This document shows, piece by piece, positions 29,727 to 38,893 of a DNA stretch of 64,000 nucleotides. The DNA is from Xanthomonas sontii (GTDB lineage Bacteria > Pseudomonadota > Gammaproteobacteria > Xanthomonadales > Xanthomonadaceae), in assembly GCF_040529055.1 (NCBI RefSeq), contig NZ_CP132342.1:1548001-1612000 (forward strand), in the 5' to 3' direction. The translations under genes were made by a program, and so were the position numbers. Within the stretch, counting starts at the first letter, position 1; the number at the start of each line of letters is the position of its first letter. The notes under the pieces are model-generated. The model ran no database searches and was not told where the DNA came from. It was given only the letters and a program-made list of their open reading frames with translations.

Positions 29727-30232
29727 TCTCCCTATCCCGAAAGATCGCGTTGCTGGGCAATTTCGCCGTCGGCAAGACCAGCTTGGTGGCGCGTGCCGTC
29801 CGCAATACGTTCTCGGAGCACTACCTGACCACCGTCGGGGTCAAGGTCGACAGCAAGGCCGTCGCACTCTCGCCATCGCAGGAGTTGCGCATGGTGTTGT
29901 GGGACATCGCCGGTGCGAGCCTGATCGATCAACTGCGCGGCCACTACCTGATCGGCAGCCATGGCCTGTTGCTGGTGGCGGACGGAACGCGCGCGCATAC
30001 CCTCGATACGGTGCTGGAACTGCGCGAGCAGGCCGAGAGGATCGTAGGCCGTTCGCTGCCGGCGGTGTTGGTGCTCAACAAGTGCGATATGGCCGACCAA
30101 TGGGACGTCACACCGGCGCACGTGCGCAAGTTGGCCGAGCAGTTGCCGACCTTCAGCGCCAGCGCACGGGTCGGCCACGGCGTGGAGGAAGCCTTCGCGG
30201 CGCTCGCGGCGCAACTCGAGCGTTCGCCATGA
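29723..30232 (+). CDS. Ras-like small GTPase (MglA/Rup-like)
   Basis: A 169-residue small GTPase. The P-loop is GNFAVGKT (12-19), switch I Thr is at 36-37 (YLTTVGVKV), switch II begins WDIAG (60-64), the guanine-specificity motif is NKCD (119-122), and the G5 motif is SAS (145-147). The Gln that follows DxxG in Ras (Gln61) is replaced: the sequence reads GASLIDQ, so intrinsic hydrolysis may be slow or need a partner. It has no lipidation motif. Prokaryotic Ras-like GTPases include MglA (polarity) and uncharacterised Rup groups; no MglB/roadblock partner gene is seen here. It has 4-nt overlaps with both neighbours. Confidence 0.9.
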   Translation: MISLSRKIALLGNFAVGKTSLVARAVRNTFSEHYLTTVGVKVDSKAVALSPSQELRMVLWDIAGASLIDQLRGHYLIGSHGLLLVADGTRAHTLDTVLELREQAERIVGRSLPAVLVLNKCDMADQWDVTPAHVRKLAEQLPTFSASARVGHGVEEAFAALAAQLERSP

Positions 30233-31686
30233 AGCGACGACGTCGGGCCGCTGCGGTGGCTGCGCAGCAGCCGGTGGTGGTGAGCTTCGATGCCAGCGGT
30301 GCGGTGGAGGATATCGTCGGCGATCTGGCCCAGTTGCTTGGCGACGCGGAGCCGCAGTCGGCGACCATCCAGCGCTTGCGCGACCTGTTGGTGGGCTGTG
30401 CTGTCCTGCCGGTCACGTTGTCCGGGGTGGAGCTGAGTCAGGACCGCTATGTCGACGTGCACATCGTCGAGGAAGGCGATGCGTTGCGGCACATGGTGCT
30501 GCTTGGCAACAGCGACGGCATGCTGGCCTTGCGCGACTACCAGCAGCTCGGCAACGAAGCGGCGCTGTCGCAGGAGCGGCAACTGCGGGCGCTGGGGCGG
30601 CCACCGCCGCGCGATGTGCGCAGCCAACTCACCCTTGAGCCGTTCCGCCGTACCGGCAACCTGTTCGCAGGCATCGCCTACGCCATGCGTGCGCCGCTGG
30701 CGATGCTGTCGGCGCACGCCAAGGCGTTGGCGCGGCAACTCGCTGAGGAACCGGCGGCCTCGGCCTCGGTCGCTGCCATCCAGCAGGCGGCGGTACAACT
30801 GGATGCGCTATCGCGCAATGCGTTGGTGGGGTTGGGGCGACTGTCCGCCGACAGCGACGGACGCGGCGCGGTGCAGTTGCCGCAACTGGCGGCGTGGCTG
30901 CAGGACACCTTTGCCTTGCAGGCGCGCGAGGCGGGCGTGCAACTGCAGTTGCGGGTCAGCCGCGGGTCGGAGGCCGTGTTGGTCGATCCGCTGGCGGTGC
31001 GCCAGATCCTGACCAATCTGCTGGTGCACGCCCTGGATGGCCTGCGCGGCGTGCGGCTGACGCTGGATCTCAAGGCCGGCGCGCGCTACCTGGAGATGGA
31101 ACTGGCTTGCGAGCCGGACGGTTTCGCCGCTGAGCGCTTCGGCCCCCTGGTCACCACGCACGATCTGTTGCTGCATCACGCTGAAGGCAGCCTCGGGCTT
31201 GCGGTGAGCCAGACGCTGTTGCGGCAGTTGCGTGCACAGGTCGAGTTGGTCCGGCGCCAGGATGGGGGCTGCGATCTGTGGTGCCGCGTGCCGGTGCGTG
31301 GCGACCGGGCGGCAAACGCGCCGAACCCACCTGGCATGCCTGGCGATGTTTTGCTCGCGCTGCCAAAAGGCAGGTTGGCCGAGCGCATCGAGGCGATCCT
31401 GGTCGAACGTGGCAGGCGCACCATCGATCCGCAGCGGCGTGGCGCTGGAGACGGGCCACTGGCGCTGGCGATCACTGCGCAAGGCGACGATGGCGCATCG
31501 GTCATGGCCTTGCGCGAACGCCTTGGCATCGCCGCAGACACCGTGCTGCTGCTGATCGGGGATGCGGCCTGGGGCGATCAGGACAGCGGGTTCTGCGTGC
31601 AGCTCGGCGCCGACGCGCGCGACGCCACGCTGGCAGCGGTACTGGACGATCTGCTCGCCGCCGAGATGCTGGACCCCCGCGCATGA
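30229..31686 (+). CDS. Histidine-kinase-like protein lacking catalytic residues
   Basis: A 485-residue cytoplasmic protein. A PAS-like region (about 15-115) precedes a histidine-kinase dimerisation segment reading AYAMRAPLAMLS, where HELRTPL is expected; the phospho-accepting His is Tyr151. The ATPase-like domain keeps the helix DPLAVRQILTNLLVHALDGL but the catalytic N-box Asn is His267, and no clear DxGxG is found. The last 110 residues look like a degenerate receiver domain (DVLLALPKGRLAERIEAILVE ... VLLLIGDAAW) without the usual acidic cluster. It is probably a scaffold or sensor rather than an active kinase. It overlaps the GTPase gene and the LysR gene by 4 nt each. Confidence 0.7.
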   Translation: MKRRRRAAAVAAQQPVVVSFDASGAVEDIVGDLAQLLGDAEPQSATIQRLRDLLVGCAVLPVTLSGVELSQDRYVDVHIVEEGDALRHMVLLGNSDGMLALRDYQQLGNEAALSQERQLRALGRPPPRDVRSQLTLEPFRRTGNLFAGIAYAMRAPLAMLSAHAKALARQLAEEPAASASVAAIQQAAVQLDALSRNALVGLGRLSADSDGRGAVQLPQLAAWLQDTFALQAREAGVQLQLRVSRGSEAVLVDPLAVRQILTNLLVHALDGLRGVRLTLDLKAGARYLEMELACEPDGFAAERFGPLVTTHDLLLHHAEGSLGLAVSQTLLRQLRAQVELVRRQDGGCDLWCRVPVRGDRAANAPNPPGMPGDVLLALPKGRLAERIEAILVERGRRTIDPQRRGAGDGPLALAITAQGDDGASVMALRERLGIAADTVLLLIGDAAWGDQDSGFCVQLGADARDATLAAVLDDLLAAEMLDPRA

Positions 31687-32564
31687 TCGAGATCGCCGAT
31701 CTGCGGGCGCTGGTGGCGGTGGTGGAAACAGCCAGCTTCACCGACGCCGCGCGGCGTCTGCAGACCGCCAAGTCGGTGGTGAGCCGGCGCATCAGCGAAA
31801 TGGAGCGCGAGCTTGGTGCGCCGCTGCTGGACCGCAGTGCGCGCAGTGTGCGCGCCACCGACGTTGGTGCGGTGTACTACGCCAAATGCGTACGCCTGCT
31901 CGAGTCGTTCAATGCGGCCAACGATTTCGTCGCCAGCACGCAAGGCCAGATCCGGGGCCGGCTGCGCCTTGCGGTGCCGCGCACGTTCGACGAGCGCCGG
32001 ATCGGCGAGGTGCTGAGCCGCTTTGCCGTGGACTATCCCGATGTGCTGTTGCACGTGGAGTACGAGCAACCCACGGTCAGTGAGGCGCATTTCGATGTGG
32101 CCCTGCGTCTGGGCGATCTGGAGGATTCGAGTTTGGTCGCGCGGCAGATCGCGCAGGTCGGCTATGCGCTGTACGCAAGTCCGGATTACCTGCAGCGGCA
32201 TGGCGCACCCGCCCAGCCGCGGGAACTGGAGGCGCACGCGGCGCTGGTGGAAAGCGGCGATGCACGTGCCTGGCGCTATTGCGAAGGCGGCAAGTGGCAT
32301 GCCTGCCGTGTCCGTGAGCGTCTGCGCAGCGATTCGCTGCAGCACCTGCTGGCGGCTGCCGAGTCCGGCCTCGGCATCGTCGCGGCGCCGCGCTTCCTCG
32401 TCGCCGAGGCGGTGGCCGCGCAACGGCTGCTGCCGGTCCTGGAAGGCGTGGCGCTACCGATGCTGGCGTTGTCCGTGGTGTATCCGGGCAACCGTAGGAA
32501 CTCGCAGAAGATTCAGCGCTTCGTCGCTTTTCTGATGGAGCAGGCGCCGCATTTGTACGCCTGA
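31683..32564 (+). CDS. LysR family transcriptional regulator
   Basis: A 293-residue LysR regulator. The winged helix-turn-helix is at residues 1-60 (LRALVAVVETASFTDAARRL, then KSVVSRRISEMERELGAPLL). The substrate-binding domain follows, of the CrgA/DsdC-like subgroup (GRLRLAVPRTFDERRIGEVL, then DVALRLGDLEDSSLVARQI). Unusually for a LysR gene, it is the last member of an operon rather than divergent from its target; the 4-nt overlap with the kinase-like gene argues for co-translation. Its effector is unknown. Confidence 0.9.
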   Translation: MIEIADLRALVAVVETASFTDAARRLQTAKSVVSRRISEMERELGAPLLDRSARSVRATDVGAVYYAKCVRLLESFNAANDFVASTQGQIRGRLRLAVPRTFDERRIGEVLSRFAVDYPDVLLHVEYEQPTVSEAHFDVALRLGDLEDSSLVARQIAQVGYALYASPDYLQRHGAPAQPRELEAHAALVESGDARAWRYCEGGKWHACRVRERLRSDSLQHLLAAAESGLGIVAAPRFLVAEAVAAQRLLPVLEGVALPMLALSVVYPGNRRNSQKIQRFVAFLMEQAPHLYA

Positions 32565-32685
32565 GCGGTTGTGGGGGCGCGAACCGAAGGTTGTCGCAAC
32601 GCCTCTCGCGGTCTGTCGCATCGGCATGGATGCTGGTCTCATTCCGTCCGCTTTCGCCGCGGACAGACGGCGCAAGGAGGACACG

Positions 32686-32886
32686 ATGCAATCGACGGGC
32701 GAACGCCAGGATCCGATCCCGCAAACGATCCGGACCGAGCATGTGCTTGCCACGTCCCATGGCAGGATCACCCTGGTGGTCGAAAGCCACGGTGCGGCGA
32801 TGGCAAAGGCGCTGGCGGTGTTGTGCGGCGCGGCCATCGAGCAAGCCCTGCGTGCGTACTTCCCAGAGGGGCAATACGACGACTGA
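32686..32886 (+). CDS. Small protein of unknown function (66 aa)
   Basis: A short open frame with a strong Shine-Dalgarno sequence (AAGGAGG ending 5 bases before the ATG). The product has a moderately polar first half and an Ala/Leu-rich helix near the end (AMAKALAVLCGAAIEQAL) and no signal peptide. I recognise no family. The SD sequence and the intact frame are the only support. Confidence 0.5.
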   Translation: MQSTGERQDPIPQTIRTEHVLATSHGRITLVVESHGAAMAKALAVLCGAAIEQALRAYFPEGQYDD

Positions 32887-33176
32887 GCGCACGCGTATCG
32901 CGTGGCGATGTGCGCGCCGCGGCAACCATTGGTTGCGCGTTTCGCCGTTTGCGCGCGTCCGCGCAACGGCGACGCTGTGTCCCGGGCGATTGCTGCCGGA
33001 TCGCGCTGGATGCGCCGTTCGGCAGCAGCACGGATCTGCAGGATGCACCCCCGGCCGTCGCCGTCGAAGGAGCGCCGGCGATGGCTTCGCCACGGAACTC
33101 GTATGCGCCGCGGCCTTGCTGTGCGATCACGCATTGCGCGCGGATATGACTCGATCCGACCATCTAGGGAAGTGCG

Positions 33177-33878
33177 ATGTTCAAGAATCTCCTCGCGGAA
33201 GCGGCCGGCACGTTCTGGCTGGTACTGGGTGGCTGCGGCGCGGCGCTGTTGGCTGGCGGCAGCATTGGCAATCTCGGCGTCGCCCTGGCGTTCGGGCTCA
33301 GCGTGCTGACCGGCCTGTATGCGCTCGGACATTTGTCCGGCGGCCATTTCAATCCGGCGGTGAGCCTGGGGCTGTGGGCCGGCGGCCGCTTTCCGCTGCG
33401 GCAGGTGCCAGGTTATGTCCTGGCGCAACTCGTCGGCGGCATCGGCGCCGCCGCGCTGCTCTATCTGGTCCACCACGGGTCCGTGGCCGAGGCGTTCCAG
33501 GCGGCGACACCTGCCGCGTTCGCCAGCAACGGATATGGCGACCTGTCGCCGGACGGCTATGGCGCGGTGTCGGCGTTCCTGCTGGAAACCGTGCTGACCG
33601 CGGTATTCGTGGGTGTGATCATGGGCGCGACCCGGCGCGGCGCTGCGCCTGCGGCGGCGCCGGTGGCCATTGGGCTGTGCCTTGCGCTGATCCACCTGGT
33701 CAGCATCCCGGTGACCAATACCTCGGTGAACCCGGCACGTTCCACCGCGACGGCGCTGTTCGCCAGCGACGGCGCGATGCAGCAACTGTGGATGTTCTGG
33801 GTGGCGCCGTTACTGGGCGGCGCACTCGGTGGGGTGTTTGCGCGCTGGTTGCTGCAGCCGCGGCGCCACCGCGGGTAG
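33177..33878 (+). CDS. aqpZ: Aquaporin Z
   Basis: A 233-residue major intrinsic protein with six hydrophobic segments and both pore NPA motifs: GHFNPAVSLGLW in the first half and TSVNPARSTATALF in the second. Residues around the second motif (Arg after NPA) are those of a water-selective AqpZ rather than a glycerol channel. It mediates water flow across the inner membrane. It stands alone, with 290 bp of gene-free DNA upstream. Confidence 0.95.
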   Translation: MFKNLLAEAAGTFWLVLGGCGAALLAGGSIGNLGVALAFGLSVLTGLYALGHLSGGHFNPAVSLGLWAGGRFPLRQVPGYVLAQLVGGIGAAALLYLVHHGSVAEAFQAATPAAFASNGYGDLSPDGYGAVSAFLLETVLTAVFVGVIMGATRRGAAPAAAPVAIGLCLALIHLVSIPVTNTSVNPARSTATALFASDGAMQQLWMFWVAPLLGGALGGVFARWLLQPRRHRG

Positions 33879-34391
33879 CGACATCGCCACTGGCGATGCG
33901 CAGCGCCGCCCGGGCATTCGACGTGTTCCGCAGCGGGGGCGTGCGCCTGGCGAGGCGCTGTTTCGACTGGTCGTTGGCTACGTTGCGTCGGCGCGGCAGA
34001 TCGCCACACCTGCGCGACGGCCAGGGCCTGCCAGGGACTCGATGACGGCTCCAGGCGCATCGGTCCTTCCCGCCAGCCAGGCGGGTCCGGCGCTCCCCGG
34101 TTGCCATGCGCGGACGGGGAACGCCGCAGCACGGTATCGGCGGGTGTCGTGTTGCGCGATCGAGAACATGAGGTTGTGTCATCGCGTACATCGCCGCGCC
34201 TGGTACGCGAAAGAATCGCTGCACGCCAGTCCTCGCCTTCTTGCGCGCCGGCATGGCGGTGGCACGTGGGCGAATGCCGGTCCAGCGGCGCCGATTCGCT
34301 TGGGCGGGCCGAGGGGTGAGCGGATTTCTCATTAAGTGCAGCCAACTGCCACCGATCCGTGGCGGGTGGCGACCTGCCAGGCAGCGACGAC
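33879..34391. other. 513-bp gap with no supported gene
   Basis: Between aqpZ and the Ig-headed surface protein gene. Short open frames exist on both strands, but none has a ribosome-binding site or recognisable protein features. Some of it should be the promoter and leader of the downstream surface-protein operon. I see no riboswitch or terminator that I would defend. Confidence 0.5.
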
Positions 34392-37300
34392 ATGACTATG
34401 GCGACAGCTTCTTTCCGCAAGCGCAGATGCATTTCCGTATTGGCGCTCGCCATCGCGTCGGCGCTCGGCCTGGGTTCGGCCGGCGCAGCGACGCAGGCGC
34501 TCGAACTGCGGTCGCCACCGCGCCCACCGTTCGACATGCGCGCTGCCGGCGTCGACCGTATCGCCGTGGAGGTGGAGCGCGATGGCTTGCCGGCCGATGG
34601 GCAGACACCGGCGAAGTTGAGGATCCGTCTGTTCGACCGGCAAAGTCGGCCGTTGCAGCCCGATACCATGGTCACCGTCGAGGCGTCCGCCGGACGCCTG
34701 CAGGTGCCCGGTGCCGACAGCGACGAGGCCGGCCTGGCCCCGCGCGACGCCGACCGGGTGATGCCCGGCATGCAGGTCGTCGTGCACGATGGACAGGTGG
34801 AGGTGTGGTTGCTGGCGCCGGTGCAGGCGCAGTCGGTGGATGTGCAGGTCAGCGCCGGTGCGGCAGTGGCCAAGGGCCGCATCGCGTTCCTGCCGGAGCT
34901 GCGCGACATGCTGGCGGTCGGCGTCGTCGACGGCATCGTCGATTTCGATCGCAAGAACCCGTTCTCCCTGCAGCAGGCGCGCCCGGACGATGGCTTCGAA
35001 GCGCGCATCGACAGTTGGTCGCGCAGCAGCGGCGATGGAAAACGCAACGTCGCCTTGCGCAGCGCGTTCTTCCTCAAGGGCCAGGTCGCGACCGACACCT
35101 TGTTGACCATGGCCTACGACAGCGACAAGCCGGGCAACGCACGCTTGTTTCGCGATCTGGATCCGGAGCGCTGGTTTCCGGTCAACGGCGATGCGTCGAT
35201 GGTCGGCTTCGAAGCGCGCAGCAACAGCCGCCTGTATTTGCGCCTGGACCGACAGCGCAACTACCTGATGTACGGCGATATCGCCACCGGCGACGGCTTC
35301 AGCCAGCGCGCGGGACAGGGCGAGGTCGCCAGCGGTCAGGTTCGCGACCTGGGCCAATACACCCGCACCTTGACCGGCGTGCGCGGTCATCTGGAAGGCG
35401 CGCGCGGCACGCTCGACGCGTTCGCTGCCGACGATCATCTGCGCCAGGTGGTCGAGGAGTTCCCGGGCCGCGGCCTGTCCGGCCCCTACACCGTCAGCAA
35501 CAGCACGCATGCCGTGCTGGGCAGCGAACAAGTGCAGATCGTGGTGCGCGATCGCGATGCGCCGTCGCGAATCCTGCAGACCACGCCGATGGTGCGCTTC
35601 AGCGACTACACGTTCGAGCCGTTCAGCGGCCGCATCCTGTTCACCAGGCCGGTGCCGTCCGTGGACGAATCGCTGAACCCGGTATCGGTGCGCATCACCT
35701 ACGAAGTCGACCAGGGGGGCGAAAATTACTGGGTGTACGGCCTCAACGGCCAGTACAAGGTACTGCCGGCGCTGGAACTGGGCGGCAGCTACGTCAAGGA
35801 TCAGAACCCGCTGGCGCGGTTCGAACTGGCCAGCGTCAACGGCACCTTGCAGCTCGGCGAGCAGACTTGGTTGCGTGGCGAGTACGCGCGTACGGAAAGT
35901 GCGCTGAACTCGGCCAACGGAACCATCTATACCATCGATCCGTTTGCCGCGTCGGGCAGGACCGTCGCTGGCGACGCCTGGCGCGCCGAATTCGGCCATC
36001 GCGACCGCCGCAGCTCCCTGCTGGCCTGGTACGGACAGAGCGATGCGAATTTCAACAATCCCGCTTCGTCCTACCTGGGGGGACGTCGCCAGGCGGGTCT
36101 CGATGCGAAGCTGGCGTTGGGCGGGGATCTGAGTGGCGATGCCCGAAGCCCCTGGGGGCTGTATGCGAAAGGGACGTGGATCGCCGACCGGCTCAGCGCG
36201 GCCGAGCGTAGCCAGGCGCAGCTGGGCGTGCGTTATGCGCGAGACGATGCCTTCAGCGTGGAGATCGGCGCCAATCACGTCGACGAGCATGCCGGCAACG
36301 GCGGCCTCGGCAATGGGTTGAGCCTGCCAGGCAATCTGGGCGCACCCTATGGCGTCGGCCTGGTGACGCCGGGCATCGGCGGTGGGATCGGCGGAGGCTT
36401 CGCTGGCGGCATGGCCAATGCGCTCGATCCCGGCAGCGGGCAGACGCTGTACAACACGGGTGCGGGTTGGAGCGGCAACTACGGCAGTTGGGTCGGCAAC
36501 GGCCTGGCCGGCGCGCCGGTGGAATACACCGCGCTGCGCCTGGCCACGCGCTGGCGGCCGCTGCCCAGGCTCGACCTCAGCGGCGAAGTGGAGCAGGACG
36601 TGGCGCATCGCGACCATCGGCGCGCGGCGTTCGGCGTCGGCTACCAGGTGCATGCGCAGACCCGTCTGTATACGCGCTACGAATGGAATACCGGTTTGAG
36701 CACGGTCGCCACCAGCGCGAGTGTGGTCGATCCGGCGACCGGACAGCGTCGGCCCAGTCCCTACGACAGCAACGCCTTCGTGTTCGGCCTGGACACGCAG
36801 TACATGGAGGGCGGCACCGTCTTCAACGAATACCGCATGTACGACAGCTTCGGCGCGCGTCAGGCGCAGTGGGCCAGCGGCGTGCGCAACCTGTGGCATC
36901 TGGGGCCGACGCTGACCCTGCAGACCGGCGCCGAGCGGCTGGAGGCGCTGGAAGGCCAGACGCAGCGCGCCACCTCGGCCACGGTGGCAGTGGAATGGCG
37001 TCCGGACGAACTGTGGCTGCTCAACCAGCGCCTGGAATGGCGTCGGACCGGTGCGATGCCCACCCGCAGCGATACCGCGCTGCCCAGTCAGGGCTGGCTC
37101 GGCGGCGGCTACGACAGTTGGCTGTCGACCTCGACGGCGGCGCGCAAGCTCAGCCGCGATTGGACCGCGCTGGCGCGCAACTACTACCTGCGCAACGACT
37201 ACGACGATACCCGCCAGGACAGCTACGAGGATCGCTTCCAGTTCGGCCTTGCGTATCGCGACACCGATCGCAACCGCTTCAACCTGCTGGGCAAGTACGA

Positions 37301-37799
37301 GTACTGGACGCGCCGCGATGCGGATCTGTCGCAGTGGCTCGCGCAGGACCAGTTGCTCGCGCCCAGCGGCGGCTACGACAAGCATGTGGTCGCGGTGGTC
37401 GCCGACTGGCATCCGAACCGGGTGTGGTGGTGGACCGCACGCGTCGCCGGCAAGCGCCAGAGCGATCGCATCGACGGGCGCCGCGACCGCTACACCGCGT
37501 ATCTGCTCGGCGGGCGCGGCACCTATGGCCTGAGCGAGCGCTGGGACGTGAGCGCGATGGCCTATCGCATGTGGAGTCCCGGAGGCGCCGCGCAATCGGC
37601 CCAGGGCCTGGAAGTCGGCTATCTGCTCACCGCCAATCTGTGGCTGTCGGCCGGCTGGAACTGGCGCGGTTTCCGCGACGACGACATGGTCGGCGCCGAG
37701 TACACCAACCAGGGTGGGTTCCTGCGCCTGCGCTTCAAGTTCGACGAAGACCTGTTCCGCGGCAAGGACCCGGCGGTCAATCCGGCGTTGCCGCGATGA
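34392..37799 (+). CDS. Large outer-membrane-like protein with N-terminal Ig-like domain
   Basis: A 1135-residue exported protein. Residues 1-33 are a signal peptide (TASFRKRRCISVLALAIASA). Residues about 45-165 resemble a bacterial Ig-like (invasin/Big_1) fold: DRIAVEVERDGLPADGQTPA, then VTVEASAGRLQVPG. The rest is rich in alternating aromatic and polar strands typical of a large outer-membrane beta-barrel, with one Gly-rich loop (GIGGGIGGGFAGGMANAL); the last residues end in a strand-like pattern followed by a short charged tail. I see no TonB box or plug, so TonB-dependent receptor is not supported. The start could also be the ATG two codons later. An OmpA gene and a giant surface protein gene follow. 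Confidence 0.65.
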   Translation: MTMATASFRKRRCISVLALAIASALGLGSAGAATQALELRSPPRPPFDMRAAGVDRIAVEVERDGLPADGQTPAKLRIRLFDRQSRPLQPDTMVTVEASAGRLQVPGADSDEAGLAPRDADRVMPGMQVVVHDGQVEVWLLAPVQAQSVDVQVSAGAAVAKGRIAFLPELRDMLAVGVVDGIVDFDRKNPFSLQQARPDDGFEARIDSWSRSSGDGKRNVALRSAFFLKGQVATDTLLTMAYDSDKPGNARLFRDLDPERWFPVNGDASMVGFEARSNSRLYLRLDRQRNYLMYGDIATGDGFSQRAGQGEVASGQVRDLGQYTRTLTGVRGHLEGARGTLDAFAADDHLRQVVEEFPGRGLSGPYTVSNSTHAVLGSEQVQIVVRDRDAPSRILQTTPMVRFSDYTFEPFSGRILFTRPVPSVDESLNPVSVRITYEVDQGGENYWVYGLNGQYKVLPALELGGSYVKDQNPLARFELASVNGTLQLGEQTWLRGEYARTESALNSANGTIYTIDPFAASGRTVAGDAWRAEFGHRDRRSSLLAWYGQSDANFNNPASSYLGGRRQAGLDAKLALGGDLSGDARSPWGLYAKGTWIADRLSAAERSQAQLGVRYARDDAFSVEIGANHVDEHAGNGGLGNGLSLPGNLGAPYGVGLVTPGIGGGIGGGFAGGMANALDPGSGQTLYNTGAGWSGNYGSWVGNGLAGAPVEYTALRLATRWRPLPRLDLSGEVEQDVAHRDHRRAAFGVGYQVHAQTRLYTRYEWNTGLSTVATSASVVDPATGQRRPSPYDSNAFVFGLDTQYMEGGTVFNEYRMYDSFGARQAQWASGVRNLWHLGPTLTLQTGAERLEALEGQTQRATSATVAVEWRPDELWLLNQRLEWRRTGAMPTRSDTALPSQGWLGGGYDSWLSTSTAARKLSRDWTALARNYYLRNDYDDTRQDSYEDRFQFGLAYRDTDRNRFNLLGKYEYWTRRDADLSQWLAQDQLLAPSGGYDKHVVAVVADWHPNRVWWWTARVAGKRQSDRIDGRRDRYTAYLLGGRGTYGLSERWDVSAMAYRMWSPGGAAQSAQGLEVGYLLTANLWLSAGWNWRGFRDDDMVGAEYTNQGGFLRLRFKFDEDLFRGKDPAVNPALPR

Positions 37800-37855
37800 C
37801 CGTGTCCTTCCGCTGCGTCCACTACTGCCTCCGCCGCAACGAATCGGGGACTGCC

Positions 37856-38893
37856 ATGAAGACTCGTTCCATTTCATTTCCGCACCACGCGGTGTTGGTC
37901 GTCGTGCTGGGCGCGTGGGTGTTGCCCTGCGTCGCGGCAGAGAAGGCCGCCGCCCTGCAACCGCCGCCGCAGCGCATCGGCGCACAGGCGATCCATGCCG
38001 ATCATGGTGTCTACCAGGCCACCCAGGCGCGCATCAAGGCGCTCAACGACAAGGGCGTGCGGGTGGACGACTACGCGCTGGCGAAGGCGCAGTGCTGGCT
38101 GGACACCAGCTTCCACGAATACAGCCGCAACGACCGCGGCGGCTATCCGCAGGCGGCGCTGAGCGAAGCGGCTGCCTTGATCGGCGCGCTGGAGGAAGGG
38201 CGCGATCCTGGCATGGAGACTCCGTTGGTCAACCGGGCGGAAAAGCTGCGGCCCGATCTGTGGGCGCGGTACGACGCGCTCAAGCGCAGTAGCGGCTTTC
38301 GTTGTGCGGCACAGGCCACGGCCTGCGCGGAAGTGGAGCTGGTGCATGCCGGCAACGAGATCCACGATGGCGGCTGGCGTCATGCCAAGCCGTATCTGCA
38401 GATCGCCGAAGACCTGACCAGCCGCGCCGAAGCGCAGGCCGCGCAGTGCCCGGCCGCGGCGCCGGCACAGGCGCTGCCACCGGCGCCGTCCGAGCGTTTC
38501 GATCTGGATGCCGATGCGCTGTTCGCGTTCGATCGCGGCGACCTGGGCGGGCTGTTGCCGCAGGGCAAGCAGGCGCTCGACGGCATGGTGCAGCGCCTGA
38601 CGGCGGACTACGCCAGCATCGAACGCATTCGCCTGGTCGGCCACAGCGACCGCCTGGGCCGGCAGGCCTACAACCAGCGCCTGTCCGAACAGCGCGCCTG
38701 GACGATCAAGCAGTATCTGCAGCAGCATGGCATCGCCGCGCCGATCCAGGCCGAGGGCGTCGGCGCACGCGAACCGAGCGCGGCTACCGCGCAGTGCGTC
38801 GGCACCAGGGCCACTCCGGCGTTGACGCGTTGCCTGCAGCCCGACCGTCGGGTTTCGGTCGAGATCGTCGGCCGCCAGCGCGAGGCCCGCTGA
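37856..38893 (+). CDS. OmpA family protein
   Basis: A 345-residue exported protein with a signal peptide (residues 1-28, ending CVAAE), a helical middle region containing two cysteine pairs, and a C-terminal OmpA domain of about 120 residues: ALFAFDRGDLGGLLPQG, then VGHSDRLGRQAYNQRLSEQR, which contains the Asp and Arg that bind peptidoglycan. It lacks an eight-strand barrel, so it is a periplasmic or lipoprotein-like wall-binding protein, not a porin. Its stop overlaps the start of the next gene (TGATG); it is probably co-expressed with the giant surface protein. Confidence 0.85.
   Translation: MKTRSISFPHHAVLVVVLGAWVLPCVAAEKAAALQPPPQRIGAQAIHADHGVYQATQARIKALNDKGVRVDDYALAKAQCWLDTSFHEYSRNDRGGYPQAALSEAAALIGALEEGRDPGMETPLVNRAEKLRPDLWARYDALKRSSGFRCAAQATACAEVELVHAGNEIHDGGWRHAKPYLQIAEDLTSRAEAQAAQCPAAAPAQALPPAPSERFDLDADALFAFDRGDLGGLLPQGKQALDGMVQRLTADYASIERIRLVGHSDRLGRQAYNQRLSEQRAWTIKQYLQQHGIAAPIQAEGVGAREPSAATAQCVGTRATPALTRCLQPDRRVSVEIVGRQREAR

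Noticed and set aside
34392..37799. TonB-dependent receptor
   Set aside because: No TonB box or plug domain is visible after the signal peptide; the N-terminal domain looks Ig-like instead.
34332..37985. 1217-codon open frame on the minus strand opposite the Ig-headed surface protein
   Set aside because: It has low-complexity Arg/Ala/Val composition and no domain; the plus-strand protein has a signal peptide and ordered domains. Long antisense frames are expected at this GC content.
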